Assembly (NCBI GenBank): GCA_029055875.1
Contig: JAIDCJ010000015.1
Coordinates: forward strand, 1-35,254
DNA from: Clostridia bacterium
Lineage (GTDB): Bacteria > Bacillota > Clostridia > Christensenellales > Borkfalkiaceae
Direction of reading: 5' to 3'
DNA: 35,254 bases
Shown here: one piece after another, positions 25,229 through 34,489 of the stretch
How the letters are laid out: each line of letters opens with the position of its first letter
Position numbering within the stretch: position 1 is the stretch's first letter
Made by a program: the position numbers and the translations under genes
Notes under the pieces: generated by a model
The model's input: the letters and a program-made list of their open reading frames with translations, nothing else
Databases searched by the model: none
What the model was told of the DNA's origin: nothing

Positions 25229-26617
25229 TTAAGAAATAGCGTACCCTTTTTGATATAAAACCTTTGCAACTTCGTCCGAGAGCTTTTTGCATATCTTTTC
25301 GCTCTCCGCTTCCACCATAATGCGAACGAGCGGTTCCGTGCCCGAAGCGCGCACCAAAATTCTTCCGCCGTCCGAAAGCTCGTCCTTCGCACGTTTGACC
25401 GCGGCAAGCATGTCATTATCATTTTGTGCTTTTTCCTTATCGTTTACGCGGATATTCAAAAGAACCTGCGGATAGACCTTGAAGGGCTCGCAGAGCTTGG
25501 AAAGCGTCGTCTTTTTCGCCATAATTACTTCCATGATTTTGAGGCTCGTGAGTATTCCGTCGCCCGTGGTGGCATACTTGGAAAAAATGATATGCCCCGA
25601 CTGCTCGCCGCCGAGCCGCAAGCCGTGCTCGGACATATATTCCTGCACGTACTTATCGCCGACCGCCGTTTGGGCGTAATCGATTCCCGCCGCGTCGAAC
25701 GCCTTATACAGCCCGTAGTTGGACATCACGGTTGTTACGACCATGTTGTTTACGAGCTTTCCGCGCTCCTTCATATACGCGCCGTAAACGTAAAGGATAT
25801 GATCGCCCGTGACGACGTTGCCGTTCTCGTCTACGCAAAGACATCTGTCCGCGTCGCCGTCGTAGGCAAAGCCCACGTCGAGCTTCTTTTCCTTTACGAA
25901 TTTCTGCAAAACCTCGATATGCGTAGAGCCCGCGTTCTCGTTGATATTCAGTCCGTCGGGCTCGGCGTTGATAACGTAAGTGGTTGCGCCGAGTGCCTCG
26001 AACACCGCCTTGGCGATATTCCAGCTGCTTCCGTTTGCGCAGTCGAGTCCCACCCTCATGCCGCGGAAGGAATACATTCCGAGCGAAATGAGATACGCGA
26101 TATAGCGGTTTCTGCCCGAAGCATAGTCAATGGTCTTGCCGATACCGTCGCGCACGGCGTAAGGCAGGTGCGGATAGCTCTTTCCGAATACCTTGAGCTT
26201 TCCGTCGATATAGTCCTCTATGAGTTTGATGGTATCTTCGTCCATCTTCTCGCCCTGAGAATTGATGAGCTTGATACCGTTATCATAATAGGGATTATGG
26301 CTTGCGGAAATCATAATGCCGCAGTCGAACGCATCCACCCGCGCGATATAGGCAACCGAGGGAGTGGTGGTAACGTGGAGCATATAGGCGTCCGCACCCG
26401 ACGCGGTGAGCCCCGCAATGAGGGTGTATTCAAACATATAGCTCGACTTGCGCGTATCCTTGCCGATAACGATTCTCGGCGCGGAAGTATCCCCCGCTCT
26501 TCTCTTTAATTCTCCGAAATACCAGCCGAGGAATCTTCCGACTTTATAGGCGTGGCTTGCTGTGAGCGTCACGTTCGCCTCGCCGCGGAATCCGTCCGTC
26601 CCGAAATATTTTCCCAT
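25229..26617 (-). CDS. glmM: Phosphoglucosamine mutase GlmM
   Basis: A 462-residue phosphohexomutase turning glucosamine-6-phosphate into glucosamine-1-phosphate. It starts MGKYFGTDGFRGEANVTLT, has the phosphoserine loop ISASHNPYYDNGIKL with S106 as the probable phosphorylated residue, the metal site FAYDGDADRCL, GGEQSGH, and the C-terminal RASGTEPLVRIMVE. All family elements are intact. It lies 18 bases after the beta-helix gene and 12 bases before glmS. Confidence 0.98.
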   Translation of the reverse strand: MGKYFGTDGFRGEANVTLTASHAYKVGRFLGWYFGELKRRAGDTSAPRIVIGKDTRKSSYMFEYTLIAGLTASGADAYMLHVTTTPSVAYIARVDAFDCGIMISASHNPYYDNGIKLINSQGEKMDEDTIKLIEDYIDGKLKVFGKSYPHLPYAVRDGIGKTIDYASGRNRYIAYLISLGMYSFRGMRVGLDCANGSSWNIAKAVFEALGATTYVINAEPDGLNINENAGSTHIEVLQKFVKEKKLDVGFAYDGDADRCLCVDENGNVVTGDHILYVYGAYMKERGKLVNNMVVTTVMSNYGLYKAFDAAGIDYAQTAVGDKYVQEYMSEHGLRLGGEQSGHIIFSKYATTGDGILTSLKIMEVIMAKKTTLSKLCEPFKVYPQVLLNIRVNDKEKAQNDNDMLAAVKRAKDELSDGGRILVRASGTEPLVRIMVEAESEKICKKLSDEVAKVLYQKGYAIS

Positions 26618-26635
26618 ACGTATTCTTCTTTTTTA

Positions 26636-27289
26636 TTATTTTTTGGTTACGATCTTTCCGCCCGTCTTGTAAATGCTGTTTGCGGGCACCACCCCGCGCA
26701 CGCAGGAAAGCGGATAGATATTCGTATTTTTGCCGACGATCGTGCCGGGATTGAGCACGCTGTTGCAGCCCACCTCCACGCCGTCGCCTAAGATTGCGCC
26801 GAACTTTTTGAGCCCCGTCTCGATTTCCTTTTCGCCCTTTACGACGACGAGCGAGCGGTCGGACTTGACATTGGAGGTCACCGCGCCCGCGCCCATGTGC
26901 GAGCGGTAGCCCAAGATACTGTCGCCCACGTAGTTGTAGTGCGGCGTTTGCACGTTATCGAACAAAATTACGTTTTTGAGCTCGCAGGAATTTCCGACGA
27001 CGCAGTTATTCCCGACGAGCGCGCTGCCGCGGATAAAGGCGCAGTGCCTTACCTCGGTATTCGCGCCGATAATGCACGGCGCACCGAGATATGCCGAGGG
27101 GGCAACGGTTGCGCTTTTATGCACCCAAACCTGAGGGGATACCTCGCGGTATTCCTCTTTGCTTAAACTCTTGCCGAGCCCCACAATAAACTCTTTGATT
27201 CCCGAAAGCGCTTCCCACGGATAGGTGAACGCTTTCAGATAGTCTGCTGCCAATGTACGTCCGAAATCAAACAGTTCGCAAGTTTTCAA
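26636..27289 (-). CDS. GlmU-like left-handed beta-helix acyltransferase without pyrophosphorylase domain
   Basis: A 217-residue protein made largely of hexapeptide repeats typical of left-handed beta-helix transferases, with VPHYNYVGDS-like (here TPHYNYVGDS), GAGAVTSNVKSD and NSVLNPGTIVGKNTNIYPLS. It matches the acetyltransferase half of GlmU but has no N-terminal nucleotidyltransferase domain; such short proteins are often annotated as UDP-GlcNAc pyrophosphorylase in Clostridia. I chose a TTG start at 27289 because GGGGGG lies six bases before it; a GTG at 27331 would add 14 residues encoded within the promoter-linked inverted repeat and A/T tract. It heads the glmM-glmS operon, so acetylation of glucosamine-1-phosphate is a reasonable but unproven role. 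Confidence 0.8.
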   Translation of the reverse strand: MKTCELFDFGRTLAADYLKAFTYPWEALSGIKEFIVGLGKSLSKEEYREVSPQVWVHKSATVAPSAYLGAPCIIGANTEVRHCAFIRGSALVGNNCVVGNSCELKNVILFDNVQTPHYNYVGDSILGYRSHMGAGAVTSNVKSDRSLVVVKGEKEIETGLKKFGAILGDGVEVGCNSVLNPGTIVGKNTNIYPLSCVRGVVPANSIYKTGGKIVTKK

Positions 27290-27317
27290 TCTTTTCCCCC
27301 CGCTATTCCCTTTCCTT

Positions 27318-27357
27318 AAAAAAGGGCGCACTCTAACAACATTTTAACATTGCGCCC
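27318..27357 (-). promoter_or_regulatory. Inverted repeat with T-tract overlapping the amino-sugar operon promoter
   Basis: GGGCGCA (plus 27324-27330) and TGCGCCC (plus 27351-27357) form a 7-bp GC-only-but-one stem around a 20-base loop, followed on the minus strand by six T (27323-27318). Read from upstream it resembles a terminator. The upstream arm lies between the -35 and -10 hexamers of the operon promoter, so transcripts starting there would lack it. It could also be a protein operator. Confidence 0.5.
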
Positions 27358-27369
27358 GCTGAAAGTCAA
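27341..27369 (-). promoter_or_regulatory. Sigma-A promoter of the amino-sugar operon
   Basis: TTGACT (plus 27364-27369) and TAAAAT (plus 27341-27346) on the minus strand are 17 bases apart, with TG one base before the -10 hexamer. The start point should fall near 27334, about 45 bases before the chosen TTG start. Confidence 0.75.
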
Positions 27370-27391
27370 TCATATATGAAATTTTTGTGAA

Positions 27392-27420
27392 AAAAAGCCC
27401 GCGCTATGCGCGGGCTTTTT
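27392..27420 (-). terminator. Intrinsic terminator of the parE-parC operon
   Basis: A 13-bp stem (AAAAAGCCCGCGC and its complement) with a 3-base loop is followed on the minus strand by seven T. It lies 15 bases after the parC stop. Confidence 0.95.
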
Positions 27421-27435
27421 GAATATCTTATTCGT

Positions 27436-29877
27436 TTAATCTTCTATCTCGCGGTATTTCATGGCGTAAACTTCCTTCGCCGTCCATTTCACGCCGCGAA
27501 GCGCTCTGCCGCGCGTGTTGGTCGCGTCGATGGGAATATCCTCCGTCGAGATTTCCGTCATGCCGTTTTCGGTAACGACCGCAAGCATATAGGGTACGGT
27601 GACGTAGTCGGCAAAGATGACGCTTTCCCCTTTGAGCGAGGCAATCTGCACGCCCTTTCTATAGCGGGGCAGGGAGTCGATTTGCGCCGCAATGACGCGC
27701 TTGTACCGTCCTTCCGAGGTCGCCACAACGATTTCGCCCTCGCCGTCGATTTGGGAAGCGAACACGATATCGTCGTCCTCTTTGAGGTTCATTCCCTTTA
27801 CGCCGCCTGCAATCCTGCCCTGCGTGGGAATATCGTCCTTGCGGGCGTTGAGGCACATACCGCTGCGCGTCACGAAGAACACCGTTTCGTTCTCGTCGGC
27901 AATATCCGTTTGAACGGTAATCACGCTGTCGCCCTCGTTGAGGCGGACTGCCTGGAAGAAATTCTTCGTCTGCGTATATTCCGACCAAGCCGTCTTTTTC
28001 AGCATACCCAGCTTGGTGATGAAGAGCACTTCCCCTTCCTCGATTCCGACGGGGAAGATTGCAACGGGCTTCTCGTCCTTTTCCGCTTCCTCGAAGAATT
28101 CGGAGAGCTTAAAGCCGCTGTCGGAGAACTTGCACGCAAAATTTTCGGCGGCAATGCGGTAACCGTTTCCGCGGTCGGAGAAGACGAGGAGCGTTTCGTC
28201 CGACTTCATATTCAAGCTTTGCAGCATGACGGCGCCGAGCTTGGATCTCTCGCCGATTTTCTTGTTGGAATGGCCGTAGTTGTTATCGGTTACGCATTTG
28301 AGCTTGCCGTCCGCCGTAATGCACACGACGCTCGAAACGCCGGGCGCGCGCACGTCGGCACGCTCGGGGGCCGCTTCGTCCGCCGCGAACACGAGCTTGC
28401 TCTTTCTGGGCGTCTTGTATTTTTTCTTGATTTCGAGGAGCTCGCTCTTGACGACTTCGGTTAAAAGCTTGGGACTGTTCACGATAGCCGTGAGCTTCTT
28501 GATAAGCTCCTGAAGCTGTCTGTGTTCCTCTTCGAGCTTGTAAATTTCGAGCTTGGTGAGGCGGGCAAGACGCAAATCGAGAATCGCCTGCGCCTGACGC
28601 TCCGAAAGGGAGAACCGCGCCTTTAATTTTTCACGCGCGTCCGCGGTAGATTCCGCGCCCTTGATAATTTTAATGACTTCGTCGATATTGCGAACGGCGA
28701 TAATCAAACCTTCTAAGATATGGCAGCGGTCCTTCGCCTGGTTCAAATCGTACTTGGTGCGGCGGAGAACGACGTCCTTCTGATAATTCGTATAGTGCTT
28801 GATAATATCGAGAAGCCCCATCTGCATGGGTTTGCCGTTTGCGATTGCCACGAGGTTCATACCGAACGTTACTTCGAGGTCGGTATATTTATAGAGGATT
28901 TTTAAGATTTTATCGATATCCGCGTCGCCGCGTACCTCGATAACGGCGCGCATACCTACGCGGTCGCTCTCGTCGCTCACCTTGGTAACGGAGGCAAGCT
29001 CCTCTTTCTTCTCCTCTTTGAGCTCTGCAATCTTGCGCAGAAGCACCGCCTTGTTTACCTGATAGGGAAGCTCGGTAATGACGATATTCTTTTTATTCTC
29101 GGAATCCGTTTCCTCTACGCGAACCTTCGCGCGGAGAATGATTTTGCCCTTGCCCGTCTTGTACGCCTGATTGAGCTCGTTGGCGATAATATAGCCGCCC
29201 GTAGGAAAGTCGGGAGCGGGAATATACTTCACCATATCGTTGAGGCGGATATGTGGGTTATCGAGGAATGCAATCACGCCGTCGATAGTTTCCGCAAGGT
29301 TGTGCGGGGGAATGTTGGTTGCAAGTCCTACCGCAATACCCGATGCGCCGTTTACGAGAAGGTTGGGGAACCTGCCGGGGAGCACTTCCGGCTCTTTCAA
29401 CGAGTCGTCGAAGTTGAGCTGGAAGGGAACGGTGTTCTTATCTAAATCTCTTAAAATTTCAAGCGCAATGGGCTCTAACCGCGCCTCGGTATAACGCATA
29501 GCCGCGGCGGGGTCGCCGTCTACCGAACCGAAGTTGCCGTGTCCGTTTACGAGCGTTCTGCCCATGTTGAAGTCCTGCGCCATACGCACCATGGCGTCGT
29601 AAACCGAGCTGTCGCCGTGCGGGTGATACTTACCCATGCAGTCACCGACGATACGCGCAGACTTCTTGTGCGGCTTATCGGGCGTGAGTCCCATTTCGTA
29701 CATGGTGTATAAAATTCTGCGCTGAACGGGCTTTAAGCCGTCCTCTACGCGGGGAAGTGCACGGTCTAAAATGACGTACTCCGCATAGGGCAGCATGGAC
29801 GAGGGCAATACCTCTTCGAGCGGCGTAACGTATAACGTGCCCTTAGGCTCTTCCTGTACGATTTCAGTCTTCTTCAT
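27436..29877 (-). CDS. parC: Type IIA topoisomerase subunit A, topoisomerase IV ParC-like
   Basis: An 813-residue DNA breakage-reunion subunit. The active-site Tyr is Y129 in [11 protein letters not shown], and the quinolone region GDSSVYDAM (about 88-96) keeps Ser at 90 and Asp at 94, as in sensitive enzymes. [26 protein letters not shown]-like [19 protein letters not shown] and GDPAAAMRY read closer to ParC than to GyrA. The C-terminal domain has beta-propeller blades but no QRRGGKG GyrA box, so wrapping and negative supercoiling are unlikely. It overlaps parE by 14 bases, and its AGGAG site lies inside the parE end. It would decatenate daughter chromosomes. GyrA remains the alternative name. 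Confidence 0.82.
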   Translation of the reverse strand: MKKTEIVQEEPKGTLYVTPLEEVLPSSMLPYAEYVILDRALPRVEDGLKPVQRRILYTMYEMGLTPDKPHKKSARIVGDCMGKYHPHGDSSVYDAMVRMAQDFNMGRTLVNGHGNFGSVDGDPAAAMRYTEARLEPIALEILRDLDKNTVPFQLNFDDSLKEPEVLPGRFPNLLVNGASGIAVGLATNIPPHNLAETIDGVIAFLDNPHIRLNDMVKYIPAPDFPTGGYIIANELNQAYKTGKGKIILRAKVRVEETDSENKKNIVITELPYQVNKAVLLRKIAELKEEKKEELASVTKVSDESDRVGMRAVIEVRGDADIDKILKILYKYTDLEVTFGMNLVAIANGKPMQMGLLDIIKHYTNYQKDVVLRRTKYDLNQAKDRCHILEGLIIAVRNIDEVIKIIKGAESTADAREKLKARFSLSERQAQAILDLRLARLTKLEIYKLEEEHRQLQELIKKLTAIVNSPKLLTEVVKSELLEIKKKYKTPRKSKLVFAADEAAPERADVRAPGVSSVVCITADGKLKCVTDNNYGHSNKKIGERSKLGAVMLQSLNMKSDETLLVFSDRGNGYRIAAENFACKFSDSGFKLSEFFEEAEKDEKPVAIFPVGIEEGEVLFITKLGMLKKTAWSEYTQTKNFFQAVRLNEGDSVITVQTDIADENETVFFVTRSGMCLNARKDDIPTQGRIAGGVKGMNLKEDDDIVFASQIDGEGEIVVATSEGRYKRVIAAQIDSLPRYRKGVQIASLKGESVIFADYVTVPYMLAVVTENGMTEISTEDIPIDATNTRGRALRGVKWTAKEVYAMKYREIED

Positions 29878-31921
29878 CGCCGTTCTCCTTCTTCAGTTTC
29901 ACTCTGCCGAGGAACGTATCCGTCTTGTTAAAGTTTGCGTTGCGGGCAAGAAATTCCTTTCTGCCGTCTACCTTATCGCCCATGAGGGTGGAAATCATAT
30001 CGTCTGCGGCAACGGCGTCCTCAATCGTCACCTGCGTGAGATTGCGCCGCATGGGATCCATAGTCGTCTTCCAAAGCTGTTCCGCGCTCATTTCGCCGAG
30101 TCCCTTATAGCGTTGAATGAGATACCCGCGCCCGACTTTATCGATTTTTTCCTGCAATTCGTTATCGTCGTAGGCGTACTCTTCCACGCTGCCGTTCTGC
30201 TTATAAATTTTGTAGAGCGGCGGCATTCCGATATAGACGTGCCCCGCGTTGACGAGCGGACGCATATAGCGGAAGAAGAAGGTTAAGAGAATGCAGCGGA
30301 TATGGAAGCCGTCCTGGTCTGCATCCGAAAGAATAATGACCTTGTGATAGTTGATTTTATCGAGGTTGAAATCGTTGCCGATTCCTGCGCCGAGCGCGGA
30401 AATCATGGTGCGGATCTCTTCGTTGGCAAGCACCTGATCGAGCCGCTTCTTTTCCACGTTGAGCGGTTTGCCGCGAAGGGGCAGAATGGACTGGAACTGC
30501 CTTACGCGCGCCTGCTTTGCCGTGCCGCCTGCCGAATCGCCCTCTACGATAAACAGCTCGTTCTGTTCGGGCTTCTTCCCCGAGCACGCGGCAAGCTTGC
30601 CCACGAGCGTTAAGTTATCGATGCTGTTCTTTGCACGCGCCGTCTCTTTTGCCTGACGCGCCGCAATACGCACCCGCGCAGCACCCTGCGCTTTTTTGAG
30701 AATTTCGTCGAACGTCTTTTTATTGGCGGGATCGGCGGCGAGAGCGCGAAGCCCCTCCACCACCGCGCTTTCCACGGGCGTACGCGCCTCGGGATTTCCG
30801 AGCTTGGTCTTGGTCTGCCCCTCGAACTGCACGTTCTTCATTTTAATGGAGAGCACCGCCGTGAGACCCTCGCGGAAGTCGTCGCCGATAAAGTTGGGGT
30901 CCTTGTCCTTCAAAAATTTGTTTTCACGCGCGTAGTCGTTGAGCATACGCGTGAGCCCGCCGCGGAAGCCCATTTCATGGTAACCGCCCTCGGGCGTGGG
31001 AATGTTGTTGACGAACGAGAATAAATTCTCCGAATACTCGCCCGTGTGCTGAATGGCGAATTCAATAATGATTCCGTCCTTCTGCGTCTTGTAGTAGAGC
31101 GGTTCGGAATAGAGCTTTGCCTTGCCGTCGTTGAGCGATTTCGCAAAGTCGGAAATACCGCCCTCGTAGTGGTAGGTGACGGAGTAAGGCTGCATAGCGC
31201 CCGCCAAATCGAGCTGAACGTTTTCATCGTCGTCCTCGTCCGAAAACTCGTTCTGCAAAATGCGCTCGTCGGTGAGCTTGATGGTAAGCCCTTTATTGAG
31301 GAACGCAAGCTCGTTCAAGCGGTGCGAAATGGTATTGAGCTGAAAGTCCGTCGTAGAAAAGACCGCCTTATCCGGCATGAAGTGAATGCGCGAACCGTGC
31401 TTATTCGTGGGCTCGTTCAAATCCGCAAGCGGAGCCGTGGGAACGCCCGATTCGTATTTATTTTTCTCTTCGTCGAAATAGGAATGGAAGCCCATTTCGT
31501 AGGTCTTGCCGCCCTTCCATACGCGGACGTTGAGCCACTTGGAAAGCGCATTCGTAACCGATGCGCCCACGCCGTGAAGACCGCCTGAGAAGGAATAGTT
31601 GTGCTCGTCGAACTTGCCGCCCGCATGGAGCTGGGTGAATACAACCTGCACGCCCGAAACCTTTGTTTTGGGGTGAATATCGGTGGGAATACCGCGGCCG
31701 TTATCCTCTACGGAAACGCTGCCGTCCTTATAAATGCGCACGTCAATGGCGTCCGCAAAGCCGTTCGCCGCTTCGTCGATAGCGTTATCGACGATCTCCC
31801 ATAGAATATGATGAAGCCCCTTGGGGCCCGTGGAACCGATATACATACCGGGGCGCAGACGCACCGCATCCAGCCCTTCGAGAATGGTAATGTCACCGGC
31901 GTTATAATGCTGTTCTTTCAT
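29864..31921 (-). CDS. parE: Type IIA topoisomerase subunit B, topoisomerase IV ParE-like
   Basis: A 685-residue ATPase subunit. The GHKL domain has N46 in [15 protein letters not shown] at 73-77 and GGLHGVGAS at 113-121. The QTK loop is at 369-371, and the TOPRIM metal residues are in EGDSAGG (460-466) and DADQDG (533-538). IGAGVG-like GAGIGNDF before the DxDxD motif and the C-terminal [11 protein letters not shown] favour ParE over Gyr[10 protein letters not shown] departs from the usual DADxDGAHI. An acidic stretch near 226-234 is also unusual. GAGGT precedes the ATG, and an extended -10 promoter lies upstream. GyrB is the alternative. Confidence 0.82.
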   Translation of the reverse strand: MKEQHYNAGDITILEGLDAVRLRPGMYIGSTGPKGLHHILWEIVDNAIDEAANGFADAIDVRIYKDGSVSVEDNGRGIPTDIHPKTKVSGVQVVFTQLHAGGKFDEHNYSFSGGLHGVGASVTNALSKWLNVRVWKGGKTYEMGFHSYFDEEKNKYESGVPTAPLADLNEPTNKHGSRIHFMPDKAVFSTTDFQLNTISHRLNELAFLNKGLTIKLTDERILQNEFSDEDDDENVQLDLAGAMQPYSVTYHYEGGISDFAKSLNDGKAKLYSEPLYYKTQKDGIIIEFAIQHTGEYSENLFSFVNNIPTPEGGYHEMGFRGGLTRMLNDYARENKFLKDKDPNFIGDDFREGLTAVLSIKMKNVQFEGQTKTKLGNPEARTPVESAVVEGLRALAADPANKKTFDEILKKAQGAARVRIAARQAKETARAKNSIDNLTLVGKLAACSGKKPEQNELFIVEGDSAGGTAKQARVRQFQSILPLRGKPLNVEKKRLDQVLANEEIRTMISALGAGIGNDFNLDKINYHKVIILSDADQDGFHIRCILLTFFFRYMRPLVNAGHVYIGMPPLYKIYKQNGSVEEYAYDDNELQEKIDKVGRGYLIQRYKGLGEMSAEQLWKTTMDPMRRNLTQVTIEDAVAADDMISTLMGDKVDGRKEFLARNANFNKTDTFLGRVKLKKENGDEED

Positions 31922-31957
31922 ATGTACCTCAAAGAATATAAACAGTATGACTTATCA

Positions 31958-31986
31958 ATTATACCATATTTTGTTAGAATTTGCAA
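31958..31986 (-). promoter_or_regulatory. Sigma-A promoter of parE-parC
   Basis: TTGCAA (plus 31981-31986) and TATAAT (plus 31958-31963) on the minus strand are 17 bases apart, with a TG one base before the -10 hexamer. The start point would be about 30 bases before the parE ATG. Confidence 0.8.
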
Positions 31987-32019
31987 TCATTTTTTTACAG
32001 GTCGATTTTGCAAAAATGC

Positions 32020-34368
32020 TCAGTCCTCCACCACCGCAAGACGGTTCAGGGCGCGCGTATAGGCAATATACTTCTCGTTCTTCGTCATGCCCTTGTCGTA
32101 CACCGCCACGAGCGAGAACTCCAAGCCCTTGCTCTCGTACACGCTCATTACGTTGACCTTGGTTTTGGAAATGCCCGCGCTCATGCGCTTGAAGCCGCGC
32201 TTTTCAAAGAGCGGCAAATACTCCTCTTTGGCAATGACTGCTTTAAGCCCCTGCCCGTCCCGAAAGAATGCATTGAGGCGGGAGAGCGAAATGCGTTTGA
32301 CCTCTTCGCCGCTCAGCCCGATGGGGCGCATATCCGCGTCGAGTACGGTTGAAACGAACTCCACGATTTCGTTCGTATTGCGGTAATTCTGATTGAGCGT
32401 ATAAACGTTTCCGCCGAGCACGTCCCAATCTTTCACGCCGCGGAAGGGCGTGATATTCTGCTTCAAATCGCCGAACACGTTGAACGCCGCACCCTCGTGA
32501 ATTTGCTTTAAGAGGCGGTACTCGCCCTCCGAAATATCCTGCCCTTCGTCAATGAATACGAGCCCGAAACGCGGGGTAAGCTTCCTGCCCGTGCAAGCGA
32601 GCATGGCGCAGAGCGCGTAGCCGTCCGAGGGATAAACGCCGTCCATGCCGAATTTTTTCTTAGCTTTTTTCACCGTTTCGCGGTACAAAAGCCGCGCCAA
32701 ATCCGCACGGGTTTTGCATTTGCCGATTTCCTTGCTCTTGCCCGTGAGCCGCACCACGCCGAAAAATTCGGTAAAGAGCGTCAAGCCCTTTTCCGCTTCC
32801 AAGAGCGTTTTCGCCGCCTCGGCCGCTTCCCTTTTCAACGCCTCGCGCGCCGCAATGCGGTCGGGATAAGTGAGCACATCCTGCCCGCCGATTTTCCGCC
32901 TGTAACGCATGAAATCGGCAATCTCTTTGTCGAGGGTATCTTGGAGCGCGGCTAAGTCCTTCCGCGCGCCCTCAAGCGTCTTTTCCGCAGTCGCCGCTGC
33001 CAGTCTTGCGCTTGCGTAGAACTCGGCAAACTGACGGAAGAAATAGTCGGGCGTACGCTCCTTTTCTTCCAGCACGAAGGTGAGAAAGTCCTGCACGCCC
33101 ACGAACGCGCTCATAAGACTGCGAAGCGGCTTCGTGAAATAGAACCCGCCCTCTTTGTTTTCTTTCAGCTCGCCGAGCACCGCACGGCGCACACGCACGG
33201 AAGCGTTCTTCAAACGCGCAAACAGTTTCTGCCGCTCTTTGCAGTCCTCGAGAATCTGCTCGGCAACCTCTCTGCATTCCGCGCCCGTGAACATGCCGTA
33301 AAGCGCGTCGTAAATTTTTCCGATACGGCTTTTAAGGTCAAGATTAAACTGCGGGGAATAGAGATAGGCAAGATACTCCTCCGTCTCCCGCTCGCCCGTG
33401 AGCCTGCTCTCAATGTCGATTCCCTCGTTTTGGAGCACGCGGAAATAGTATCTTCCCAGCGTGACTGTGCGCACGCGTTCAAGCTCCAAGACGGCGGAGA
33501 GCTCGTCGATAAACGCGTTGAAGGAATCGGACGGAGTAATGACGAGCACGTCGCGCGGGCGGAGCTTCTCGTTGTTGTACATGAGGTAAGACAGGCGGTG
33601 CAAAAGTATCATCGTCTTGCCGCTTCCCGCACAGCCTTGAAGAACGAAGCTCTCGCGTTCGGGCTTGGTGATAATATCGAACTGCTTTTCCTGAATGGTC
33701 TGAATGATATCGCGGATTTGCGTATCGTCCTTGCGGCTCTTGATAATGCTGCGAAGATACGGATCGAACAGGATTTCCTCGTCGCGCCCCGCAATCTCCT
33801 CGGGTGAGAGCGCACCGCGCACCGAGAGGTATTCGTTTTTGAACTCCAAGAGCTTTCCGTTCTTCACGGAGAGCGCACGGCGGAGCACCGTTTTGTAGGT
33901 GGTTTCGTTGATGGTGAATTCTACGCGGCTCTTTTGGTAGTACCGTACGGCAAGCGGCGCGCGCCAGTCCACGATTTCGAGATTGACGTCCCCCTTCTTG
34001 CCGATATAGTAGCTGTTGTAGCCCTCCGCCTCGTCCAGCGTGTCCATGCGCGCAAAGTAGGGCTCGGAGAAAAAGCATTTATAACCGTCGAGCTTTTTAT
34101 AGTCGGCTTGAATTTCCGCATTCTTATTTAAGATACTGCGGTAGTCCTCGGCGGAATAATTTTCACGCGCTTTGATTTCCTCGATTTCCGCTTTGGTAGC
34201 CGCAATACGCTTTTGATAGCGCGCAAGATAGAAAGATTTCAACGCGGCGAGCACGTGGCCGATTCGCTCCTGCTCGTAGCTAAACTGTCCCTCTTCGTCT
34301 AAAAGAGAGAGATACCAGTCCTTGTCGGCATCGATATTCGGTTTTAAGAAATCTTTCGGATTTTTCAT
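32020..34368 (-). CDS. helD: HelD-like superfamily 1 helicase, RNA polymerase recycling factor
   Basis: A 782-residue UvrD/Rep-like protein of the HelD group. The N-terminal 110 residues are helical and charged, as in the part of HelD that enters the RNA polymerase channels. NLEIVDWRAPLAVRYY is a family hallmark. Walker A is QGCAGSGKT near 248-256, Walker B with the Gln is FIDEGQDISEGE near 605, and the late motif VYESKGLEFSLVAVYD and YIAYTRALNRL follow. HelD uses ATP to free stalled RNA polymerase from DNA. ATG at 34368 is chosen; an in-frame GTG lies two codons earlier. No clear ribosome binding site is present and no terminator was found before the parE promoter. It stands as a single gene. 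Confidence 0.9.
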   Translation of the reverse strand: MKNPKDFLKPNIDADKDWYLSLLDEEGQFSYEQERIGHVLAALKSFYLARYQKRIAATKAEIEEIKARENYSAEDYRSILNKNAEIQADYKKLDGYKCFFSEPYFARMDTLDEAEGYNSYYIGKKGDVNLEIVDWRAPLAVRYYQKSRVEFTINETTYKTVLRRALSVKNGKLLEFKNEYLSVRGALSPEEIAGRDEEILFDPYLRSIIKSRKDDTQIRDIIQTIQEKQFDIITKPERESFVLQGCAGSGKTMILLHRLSYLMYNNEKLRPRDVLVITPSDSFNAFIDELSAVLELERVRTVTLGRYYFRVLQNEGIDIESRLTGERETEEYLAYLYSPQFNLDLKSRIGKIYDALYGMFTGAECREVAEQILEDCKERQKLFARLKNASVRVRRAVLGELKENKEGGFYFTKPLRSLMSAFVGVQDFLTFVLEEKERTPDYFFRQFAEFYASARLAAATAEKTLEGARKDLAALQDTLDKEIADFMRYRRKIGGQDVLTYPDRIAAREALKREAAEAAKTLLEAEKGLTLFTEFFGVVRLTGKSKEIGKCKTRADLARLLYRETVKKAKKKFGMDGVYPSDGYALCAMLACTGRKLTPRFGLVFIDEGQDISEGEYRLLKQIHEGAAFNVFGDLKQNITPFRGVKDWDVLGGNVYTLNQNYRNTNEIVEFVSTVLDADMRPIGLSGEEVKRISLSRLNAFFRDGQGLKAVIAKEEYLPLFEKRGFKRMSAGISKTKVNVMSVYESKGLEFSLVAVYDKGMTKNEKYIAYTRALNRLAVVED

Positions 34369-34379
34369 AGCCACTCGTT

Positions 34380-34408
34380 ATAATACCATATTTTCAAAAA
34401 AATGGAAG
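34380..34408 (-). promoter_or_regulatory. Possible extended -10 promoter very close to helD
   Basis: TGG followed by TATTAT (plus 34380-34385) on the minus strand resembles an extended -10 element. The hexamer 17 bases upstream (CTTCCA) is poor. If used, transcription would begin almost at the helD start codon, giving a leaderless or near-leaderless message. Confidence 0.3.
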
Positions 34409-34434
34409 AGATTTCCGAAAAATTTTTTACACAA

Positions 34435-34480
34435 AAAATGCCCCGCTTTTCGCGGGCGCATACGAAAAGCGGGGTATTTT
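34435..34480 (-). terminator. Intrinsic terminator of the orphan lipoprotein gene
   Basis: An 18-bp stem (ATGCCCCGCTTTTCG core) with one G-T type pair and a 10-base loop lies about 10 bases after the lipoprotein stop and is followed on the minus strand by a T run. It insulates helD from the gene before it. Confidence 0.9.
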
Positions 34481-34489
34481 GTTTGACAT

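Noticed and set aside
25424..26509. Plus-strand open frame of 361 codons
   Set aside because: Antisense to glmM, with no motif and no ribosome binding site; explained by the low stop frequency opposite that gene.
27406..28464. Plus-strand open frame of 352 codons
   Set aside because: Antisense to parC and beginning inside the parC terminator hairpin; composition typical of a shadow frame.
27436..31921. Naming the pair gyrB-gyrA
   Set aside because: Not excluded, but the missing GyrA box and several ParC/ParE-like stretches favour topoisomerase IV.
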